This document shows positions 57,586 through 64,000 of a DNA stretch of 64,000 nucleotides, piece by piece. The notes beneath the pieces are model-generated. The model was not told where the DNA came from, did no database searches, and worked only from the letters and a program-made list of their open reading frames with translations. The stretch covers positions 71,791,581-71,855,580 of the forward strand of contig CM058240.1 of assembly GCA_030180135.1 (NCBI GenBank), given 5' to 3'. Position numbers and translations under genes: made by a program. This DNA comes from Orychophragmus violaceus. Lineage: Eukaryota > Streptophyta > Magnoliopsida > Brassicales > Brassicaceae. The stretch's first letter is position 1. The number at the start of each line of letters is the position of its first letter.

Positions 57586-57709
57586 ACTGAGCAAACTCAG
57601 TCCCTGAAATGTTGAAATGTTTATGAGTTAAACTGAGCAAGAAACTCAGTCCCTGAACCTTAAACATGTGTTGGTTTCTAAGTTAAACTAAGCTATCTTA
57701 GTCCCTGAA
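57586..57709 (+). other. Three tandem hairpins with compensatory change in the element D leader
   Basis: Hairpin 1 (57586-57601) is ACTGAG-CAAA-CTCAGT. Hairpin 2 (57632-57650) is ACTGAG-CAAGAAA-CTCAGT. Hairpin 3 (57687-57702) is ACTAAG-CTAT-CTTAGT. Each is followed at once by CCCTGAA. The third differs from the others by a G-to-A and a matching C-to-T that keep the pair, while loops vary freely. Located 250-390 nt after the primer site. Confidence 0.65.
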
Positions 57710-58110
57710 CTAGAAACATATTCTCTAACTTTTTATTTTCTATGTTTCAGGTTCATTCTCCCATACTCCCATTCTACTATACTCTGAGTTTGGTTTACAT
57801 GCTCTTAAATCTGAGTTTATGCATTCCAAACTCACATACTCTCTATACTCTCATTCTCTGGTGCACACTCTCTTAATCTGAGTTGTGTGTCATCCCATAC
57901 TCCTTATACTCTCTGGTTACTTCTATTTTTACTCTAAAGTTTACTCCTAAAGAACTATCTTATTATTGCACAGAAACTTAAAGCTCATTAGTCCTGATCA
58001 AACTTGTGTTGCTTGAGTGTTATCTTGTGTTTAGGTGTTCTTAGGAGGAATAAAGAGCTGTTGGCAGTGAGGATCAGTCACAAAAAGAGGGTGCACACTC
58101 TAAGTGGCGG

Positions 58111-58314
58111 TTCAAGACTGATGTTATTGGAGTTGTGTGGTTGAGGAGCTGAAGAAGTCTCCAACAAAACCAGTGAACTCATGGAGTTGTGGATTAGCTG
58201 AAATCCTCATTTCAAGCTGATGGTGTTATTGGAGTTGTGTGGTTGAGGAGCTGAAGAAGTCTCCAACAAAACCAGTGAGCTCATGGAGTTGTGGATAAAC
58301 TGAAATCCTCATTT
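58111..58314 (+). repeat. 102-bp tandem duplication in element D
   Basis: TTCAAGACTGATGTTATTGG at 58111 and TTCAAGCTGATGGTGTTATT at 58211 begin two copies that continue through TGGTTGAGGAGCTGAAGAAG and CCAACAAAACCAGTGARCTC to GAAATCCTCATTT. The copies differ by a few substitutions and a 2-bp indel, so the duplication is not brand new. Confidence 0.85.
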
Positions 58315-58934
58315 TGTTGGAGCCATCACCGAGTTGGGAGTCAGCTGGTGGATGAGCTCATGATTCAAGGATCTTCCCAAGGAGTATTGGCGGTTTAGAA
58401 TCTGTCCATTCAAAGGAGGAAGAGGCCTTTTTTAAGAAGTTGTACAAGGAGTTGTACAAGTCATGTATGCGCATGGTGAAGAGCCATTCAAGGGTGCGGG
58501 GGAGCTTGTTGGATCAGTCATGGTTATGTTCCAACAAGACAAAGAAATCACTCCCAACCGCAACAATAAATCAGGCTACTTCTAAACCCTCTTATTTCAT
58601 TTCCATTAAGCTTCCATCTTATGAGTTCTCTTGATTATGATTGTTTTTCAAAGTCAAAATGTTTTAAACCTAATTCTCAAAACGTTTTAGACTTGTTTTC
58701 TCTTAAGTATCTTGTTGTGATCATGTGTTTTTCAATTCAAAAACGTTTTAAAACTAATACTCAAAACGTTTCTAAACAAGAAGGTTAATGCTTAGCTAAT
58801 GTTCTAAATGTCTTGCACACACTTAACATGTTTCCTTTAAACCTTTGTGTTGAAGGAAAAGATAAAGACATGCTTGAGGAGCATTAGAAAGTAAAGGAGC
58901 TATGAGGAGCATCCGCAAGTCTTGAAGTCTTTCC

Positions 58935-59490
58935 TATTGAGAAGAAGATTCAAAGTGTGCAATATGATCAGTGTATTGAGTATTGAGATGAACACCTTAA
59001 GTGTTCAGATCAATGTGAAGTCCTTTGATCCGATCAGAAGAAGAAGAGGTAAATAAGTAAAAGGGAGAGAGTTTAATCTTATGGTTAAGTGGTACAAGGA
59101 TAAGTTACCATTAACCAAGTCAAAGATCTTCTAGAAGCTTGACTCCACGGATGAACAGTACCAGGAGACAAGATTCAAATTCAAATGGAGATTCCCTTCC
59201 CTACTTGCTTCACCCTTTTGTCCAAAGGTGTCTTTAGAATTATTTTGTCATTAGAGTTTGAATATGAAAGTAGTAGCCACGAAATTGAGTTATTTTTTGT
59301 CTATATATTCATTGTGAAATCAATAAGGAAAAAATAGACTTGGGAAAGCTTTTCCCTCATACTCCTCTTGTGCAATTCTTCTTCTTTCTTTCTCTCTTGC
59401 TAAATCTCTCATATAACTCTCTAATTCTAATATTCTTACATTCTTCACCATTCTACCTTATTCTCTCACTCTAAATCTCATATTCTAACA
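58935..59490 (+). repeat. 5' LTR of A3 (556 bp)
   Basis: Aligns with the 506-bp A1 LTR up to TATTCTTACA (59431-59440), then continues 50 bp, through TTCTTCACCATTCTACC, to end TATTCTAACA. Contains TATATA at 59302-59307. The last 20 bases resemble the sequence around 59431, so the end is partly duplicated. Confidence 0.9.
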
Positions 59491-59502
59491 TGGTATCAGA
59501 GC
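59491..59502 (+). promoter_or_regulatory. Primer binding site of A3
   Basis: TGGTATCAGAGC, the canonical form, unlike A1 and A2. Confidence 0.9.
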
Positions 59503-59727
59503 TCTAAGCTCCTGTACCTATTCATTTCCGCAATCTTGTTCTAAAACTCTGATTTTCTTGTTCTAATTTCTGTTCTTGAAAGTTTGTTCCTGTTCTTGAA
59601 ATTTTTAAGCTCTTAAGTCATTTCTTTGGGCTAGTTTACTCTTGTGTGTTTTCTCTGTGAATTGAGAACTCTCTTGTTTAGAATCTTGCCTTGAAAACTC
59701 CCTCCTTGCTACAAATCAGTCTCAGCA

Positions 59728-62700
59728 ATGGAGAACTCAAGGGTAATCATTCCTGTGATTCTTAAGGGTGCCAACTACATTGTTTGGGCCAGAATGGTTA
59801 AGTCTGCACTTGGAGGCAGAGGTCTTTGGAAGTATATCATGAGGAGTACAGCTCCACAGAAGATGATGAAGGCTGAAGCTAAGGTAGGAACCGAGGCAGA
59901 GGCTAAAGATGGTGTTGAGTCTCATGAAGAGGCGTCTGAAGCTTATGAAGAAGCTTGGATACAAGGGGACCAGAATGTGCTCTCTATACTCCAAAGCTCA
60001 CTGGACCAGCACCTATTGGAAGCCTACTCTTATTGTGTGACTTCCAAGCAGCTGTGGGATACTATTGAGAAGGTTTATGGGAATAAATCAAACCTAACCA
60101 GAGTCTTTGAAGTTAAGCTGGCCATCAACAATCTCCAGCAAGAAGATATGGAGTTTAAAGCTCACTTTGGAAAGTTTAGCTCACTGTGGTCAGAGTTGGA
60201 GATGTTGAGGCCACCAAGCAGTGATCCTTTGGTGTTGCAAGAAAGGAGAGAGCAAGATAAAGTCTTTGCTCTTCTGCTCACCTTGAACTCATCTTACAAT
60301 GGGTTGATTAAGCACATTCTAAGGGCAGACACTCTACCTGATATTGATGATGTGTGTGGACAAATTCAGAAAGAGCAAGGCTCATTTGGGCTGTTCAAAG
60401 GGAAAGGAGAGCTGGTGACCGCCAACAAAGGGGTGTTTAAGGCTGATGAGAGGCAGAACTATGGAGGTGACAAGAGAGGAGTCTTGATGTGTGATTTTTG
60501 CAAGAAGAGTGGGCACTTGAAAGATAGATGCTGGCGCCTTCATCCTAACCTCAGACCCTCATCTCACAACAACCGGTTCAAAGATCAAAGGGCAAACTAC
60601 TCTTATGGTGCAGCTGGACCAGGCTCTTCTTCAATGCAGCAATGTGATGAAAGGAGAGCAATGGTGGTCCATCAAGCTCCAGCCATGACTGATCAGAGTG
60701 ATGTGGTAAGAAGGTCAGACCTTGAGGCACTCATCAAAGCCCTCAAGGAAAACTCTGGTATGGTTCTTGGTACTTCACTCTTTACTTCAAATAAAATCAG
60801 ACCCTTGATCATTGATTCTGGAGCTTCTCATCACATGATCAGTGACCCTAAGTTGATAGAAAATGTTGAACCAGCTTTAGGATGTGTAGTGATTGCAAAT
60901 GGTGATAAAATTCCAATTCAAGGCATAGGAAATCTGAAATTGTTTGATAAAGAATCCAAAGCTTTCTTTATGCCTAGCTTCACATCCAACTTAGTATCTG
61001 TTAAAAGAATAGCTACTGATCTAAATTGCAATGTTGTTTTCAGTCCTAATGATGTTGTGTTTCAGGATATTAAGACAAGTAAGTTGATTGGGAAAGGTGT
61101 GACAAAAGATGAGCTCTACATGATTGAAGACACCAATCCCTCTTCTGAATTATCTCCTGCTTTATCTACTGCTTTATCTACTTGTGTTGGTGTGGATGAC
61201 TCTATTTGGCATGCTAGACTAGGACATCCACACTCTAGGGCATTAGGACTCTTATTACCTTCTGTTTCTTTTAAGAATGATGATTGTGAGGCTTGTATTC
61301 TTGGGAAACATTGCAAATCTGTTTTTCCAAGTTCTAAAACTACTTATGAAAGTTGCTTTGATCTTGTTCATTCTGATGTGTGGACTGCTCCTTGTTTGTC
61401 TAGAGAGAATCATAAGTACTTTGTCACTTTCATTGATGAAAAATCTAAATACACTTGGATAACATTGATGCAAACTAAGGATAGAGTGTTAGAAGCTTTT
61501 ATGAACTTTCAAAGTCATGTTACTAACCATTTCAATGCTAAGATCAAAATTTTTAGATCAGACAATGGTGGTGAGTATACAAGCAATGCCTTCAAACAAC
61601 ACTTGTCCAAACATGGGATTCTTCATCAAACAAGTTGCCCTTACACTCCACAACAAAATGGAGTGGCTGAGAGAAAGAACAGACACTTAATGGAGGTGGC
61701 AAGGTCCATGATGTTCTATAGGAATGTTCCTAAGAGGTTTTGGGGAGATGCAGTCATGACTGCATGCTACTTGATCAATAGAACTCCCACGAGAGTTCTT
61801 AAGGATCAATCTCCATTTCAGGTACTAAACAAAACAAATCCATTGGTTGATCACTTACGTGTGTTTGGGTGTATTTGCTTTGTGTTAATACCAGGAGAAC
61901 AGAGGGATAAGTTGGATGCTAAGAGCACCAAAGCCATGTTCATTGGATATTCCACAACACAAAGAGGATACAAGTGTTATGTGCCTGAAACAAGGAAGGT
62001 TTTGATCTCAAGAGATGTGAAATTTATGGAGACAAGAAGTTTCTATGATGAGAAGAATTGGGATAGCTTGAAGGATCTTCCCACATCTCAATCAGACCGA
62101 GCTGCTAACCTAAGGATGATCATGGAAAACCTTGGTATTAGTATGCCTCCACAACCGGCCAAGACAAGTCCTGCTTCTTCAGTCCCTGCTCCAACTTCAG
62201 AATCTCCTCAACATCCCCATCCTGATCATGAGGGGGACACTCATGAATCAGCACCAGAACCGCAAGAACCTGATTCTACTACACATGATCAAGCTGGTAT
62301 TGAGGAACATGAAGAACATGAGATAGAAGCTGAGGAGTTAGACCATCAAAAAGAAGAGATGGAACAACCGGTTCTACATGAGCAGCCAGTTCAAGTATTA
62401 AGGAGGAGCACAAGGGAGAAAAAGGATCCATCAGAATGGAAGAAGACTAGGGTTTACTTCAACAGCAATGCAGTAGCTCATCCCATTCAAGCTACTTGCA
62501 CTTTAGCTTATGTACCTTTGGAACATCAAGTGTTCATTGGGAAGTTGGATCAAGAACATGTACCAACAACCTATGAAGAGGCCAAAGGAGATAAGAGATG
62601 GATGCAAGCTGTAGATGAAGAGACCAAAGCAATGGAAAACAATGAGACTTGGTATGAGGCAGAACTTCCTAAAGGAAAGAAGGCAGTGACCTCTAAATGG

Positions 62701-64000
62701 GTTTTCACCATCAAGTATAGAAGTAATGGAGAAGTTGAGAGATACAAAGCAAGGTTGGTTGCAAGAGGCTTCACTCAAACCTATGGAAAGGATTACTTGG
62801 ATACCTTTGCACCAGTAGCTAAGCTTCACACAGTTAGGATCATCCTATCTTTAGCAACAAATCTTGATTGGGAACTTTGGCAAATGGATGTCAAGAATGC
62901 ATTCCTTCAAGGGGAGCTTGAAGATGAGGTATACATGACACCACCTTCTGGTCTTGAAAGCATTGTGAAACCAGGAAAGGTGTTAAGACTCAAGAAGGCT
63001 ATCTATGGATTAAAGCAGTCACCTAGAGCTTGGTATCATAAACTGAGCTCAACACTTATGCAAAGAGGATTCAAGAGGTCTGAAGGAGATCACACCTTGT
63101 TCACTCTTCAGGATCAGGAAGGTATCATTGTCATCCTTGTTTATGTTGATGACATTATCATATCAGGGAGTAACAAGTCAGGTATACAAGACACTAAGGC
63201 TTATCTCAAATCTGTTTTTGATATTAAAGACCTTGGTACTCTAAAGTACTTCCTTGGGATAGAAGTTTGTCGATCTAATGATGGACTCTTCTTATCTCAA
63301 AGGAAGTACACACTTGATTTGTTATCTGAAGCAGGAAAGATAGGAGCAAAACCGGCTAAGACACCTCTTGAGGAAGGCTACAAAGTCATAAGAGAGGGGG
63401 AGCTTGAGGATAAACCATTTGAGGACATTACTCAGTATAGAAGGATGGTTGGTAAGCTCATTTACTTAACCATAACCAGACCTGATTTGTGTTATGCAGT
63501 GAACCAAGTAAGCCAGCATATGCAAGCACCCAAGATGCATCATTGGAACATGGTTGAAAGGATACTTAGATACCTAAGTGGTGCTCCTGGTCAAGGCATT
63601 TGGATGGGTTGCAATCAAAGCACAGAGATAGTTGGGTATTGTGATGCTGATTGGGCAGGAGATAGAGTGGACAGGAGGTCTACTACTGGATATTGCACAT
63701 TCATTGGAGGCAACCTTGTTACTTGGAAGAGCAAGAAGCAGAAGATAGTGTCATGTTCAAGTGCTGAAGCTGAATATAGAGCAATGAGGAAGCTAGCAAC
63801 AGAATTGGCATGGATCAAAGCTCTTCTTGTGGATTTAGGGATTGAGACTTCAAAACCAATCACCATGCATTGTGATAACCAAGCAGCCATTCACATTGCT
63901 TCAAATTCAGTCTTCCATGAAAGGACCAAGCATATAGAAGTGGATTGTCACAAAGTGAGGCAGATGATTGAGCAAGGAGTGGTGTTGCCTTGCTTTACAA
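59728..64000 (+). CDS. Gag-Pol polyprotein of copia element A3 (partial, 3' end outside window)
   Basis: Begins with the same MENSRV start as A1 and stays open for 1,424 codons to the window edge; about 46 codons are missing. Residue numbering matches A1, so the CCHC knuckle, protease DSGAS, integrase D550/D612/E648, YVDD (1139-1142) and RNase H D1306/E1347/D1383 are all inside and unchanged in the parts I compared. Differences from A1 include N-to-T near residue 201, G-to-R near 309, A-to-T near 353, S-to-P near 478, K-to-R near 665, T-to-A near 816, A-to-S near 826 and N-to-K near 875; most other changes are silent. No stop or frameshift is seen, so the copy may be intact, but its 3' LTR cannot be checked here. 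Confidence 0.92.
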   Translation, partial: MENSRVIIPVILKGANYIVWARMVKSALGGRGLWKYIMRSTAPQKMMKAEAKVGTEAEAKDGVESHEEASEAYEEAWIQGDQNVLSILQSSLDQHLLEAYSYCVTSKQLWDTIEKVYGNKSNLTRVFEVKLAINNLQQEDMEFKAHFGKFSSLWSELEMLRPPSSDPLVLQERREQDKVFALLLTLNSSYNGLIKHILRADTLPDIDDVCGQIQKEQGSFGLFKGKGELVTANKGVFKADERQNYGGDKRGVLMCDFCKKSGHLKDRCWRLHPNLRPSSHNNRFKDQRANYSYGAAGPGSSSMQQCDERRAMVVHQAPAMTDQSDVVRRSDLEALIKALKENSGMVLGTSLFTSNKIRPLIIDSGASHHMISDPKLIENVEPALGCVVIANGDKIPIQGIGNLKLFDKESKAFFMPSFTSNLVSVKRIATDLNCNVVFSPNDVVFQDIKTSKLIGKGVTKDELYMIEDTNPSSELSPALSTALSTCVGVDDSIWHARLGHPHSRALGLLLPSVSFKNDDCEACILGKHCKSVFPSSKTTYESCFDLVHSDVWTAPCLSRENHKYFVTFIDEKSKYTWITLMQTKDRVLEAFMNFQSHVTNHFNAKIKIFRSDNGGEYTSNAFKQHLSKHGILHQTSCPYTPQQNGVAERKNRHLMEVARSMMFYRNVPKRFWGDAVMTACYLINRTPTRVLKDQSPFQVLNKTNPLVDHLRVFGCICFVLIPGEQRDKLDAKSTKAMFIGYSTTQRGYKCYVPETRKVLISRDVKFMETRSFYDEKNWDSLKDLPTSQSDRAANLRMIMENLGISMPPQPAKTSPASSVPAPTSESPQHPHPDHEGDTHESAPEPQEPDSTTHDQAGIEEHEEHEIEAEELDHQKEEMEQPVLHEQPVQVLRRSTREKKDPSEWKKTRVYFNSNAVAHPIQATCTLAYVPLEHQVFIGKLDQEHVPTTYEEAKGDKRWMQAVDEETKAMENNETWYEAELPKGKKAVTSKWVFTIKYRSNGEVERYKARLVARGFTQTYGKDYLDTFAPVAKLHTVRIILSLATNLDWELWQMDVKNAFLQGELEDEVYMTPPSGLESIVKPGKVLRLKKAIYGLKQSPRAWYHKLSSTLMQRGFKRSEGDHTLFTLQDQEGIIVILVYVDDIIISGSNKSGIQDTKAYLKSVFDIKDLGTLKYFLGIEVCRSNDGLFLSQRKYTLDLLSEAGKIGAKPAKTPLEEGYKVIREGELEDKPFEDITQYRRMVGKLIYLTITRPDLCYAVNQVSQHMQAPKMHHWNMVERILRYLSGAPGQGIWMGCNQSTEIVGYCDADWAGDRVDRRSTTGYCTFIGGNLVTWKSKKQKIVSCSSAEAEYRAMRKLATELAWIKALLVDLGIETSKPITMHCDNQAAIHIASNSVFHERTKHIEVDCHKVRQMIEQGVVLPCFT

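Larger units (their letters stand above)
50382..58934 (+). mobile_element. LTR retroelement D, 5' part only, interrupted by elements B and A3
   Basis: The satellite stops at CTTATAGT and TATTAGAGAGG begins. Reading on, and skipping the minus-strand element B with one GAGAG repeat, the sequence ends ATTCTAACA at 57323 and is followed by a perfect plant primer site. This reconstructs a 1,170-bp LTR with TA...CA ends (50382-50477 plus 56250-57323). Downstream is 1.6 kb of leader with repeats and hairpins but no gag frame, then A3 cuts in at 58935. The predicted left target duplication is ATAGT (50377-50381); its partner would lie right of the window. It may be a non-autonomous element with a large non-coding interior, but the rest is out of view. 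Confidence 0.8.
57337..58934 (+). other. Non-coding leader / interior of element D
   Basis: About 1.6 kb without a convincing reading frame; the frames at 57279-57479 and 58440-58634 show no copia Gag features. It holds three phased hairpins with the tail CCCTGAA (57586-57709), another inverted repeat TGAGTTT/AAACTCA (57812-57834), a 102-bp tandem duplication (58111-58314), a short TTGTACAAG duplication near 58440-58460, and several AAAACGTTTTA/AAAACGTTT repeats around 58675-58775. It ends where A3 inserted. Confidence 0.7.
58935..64000 (+). mobile_element. Ty1/copia LTR retrotransposon, family A copy 3 (A3), right end outside window
   Basis: The LTR start TATTGAGAAGAAG interrupts the leader of D; the five bases before it are TTTCC. 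The internal part aligns with A1 at a constant offset of 45,180 from the start codon to the window end, with no net indels. About ten LTR substitutions and about two dozen coding substitutions separate it from A1, and its LTR is 50 bp longer, so it is an independent insertion of the same family. Confidence 0.94.

Noticed and set aside
58496..58503. A GCGGGGGAG stretch resembling a polypurine tract, followed by CTTGTTGG
   Set aside because: A 3' LTR of D should start TATTAGAGAGG and none follows. It may be a remnant of another element, but nothing downstream supports an LTR start.
57279..58634. Small frames at 57279-57479 and 58440-58634 as possible genes of element D
   Set aside because: One overlaps the end of the LTR and the primer site, the other is a short basic frame made partly of a TTGTACAAG duplication; neither has a Gag feature or a homologue I recognise.

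Overview
The window is a block of plant-type satellite heterochromatin, not gene space. About 38.8 kb is one AT-rich tandem satellite with a 217-220 bp monomer, in three stretches: 1-13804, 19570-22407 and 28173-50381. The rest is Ty1/copia LTR retrotransposons that have landed in it. Their initiator-Met-tRNA primer sites, single-ORF gag-pol polyproteins and TATA-bearing LTRs all say flowering plant. My guess is Brassicaceae, from the general look of the polyproteins; I cannot prove the species or that this is a functional centromere. No host protein gene, tRNA, rRNA or CRISPR array was seen.

Satellite. Monomers fall into recognisable types: A (219 bp, or 220 with an extra G), B, C and D (217 bp each). 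They are organised into higher-order repeats. An A-B-A-C-D pentamer of 1,089 bp is clear at 298, 2476, 4437 and 7051. Above that sit nested large tandem duplications with periods of about 2,611 bp (12 monomers), 3,483 bp (16), 7,843 bp (36) and 8,603 bp (monomers plus a retrotransposon). I see no CpG dinucleotide in the monomers.

Retroelements. Family A (plus strand) has two full copies, 13805-19569 and 22408-28172. They are paralogues from one insertion event: same 5-bp target duplication, same flanks, offset exactly 8,603 bp. A third, independent and older-looking copy starts at 58935 and runs off the right edge. Family B (minus strand, 50478-56244) is a related, intact element. Family D is known here only from a 1,170-bp 5' LTR (50382-50477 plus 56250-57323), a primer site and a 1.6-kb non-coding leader; B sits inside its LTR and A copy 3 inside its leader. 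The right end is therefore a nested stack: satellite, then D, then B and A3.

How the parts work together. Each A or B element carries promoter (LTR), primer site, gag-protease-integrase-reverse transcriptase-RNase H in one ORF, polypurine tract and second LTR, so A1, A2 and B look structurally complete. The satellite has been reshaped by unequal exchange, which also amplified a retrotransposon with its flanks. A paralogous empty target site (36016-36020) survives in the array. The observations most worth a second look are the composite 8.6-kb repeat with its empty-site paralogue, the CpG-free satellite, and three hairpins with a compensatory base-pair change in the leader of element D.
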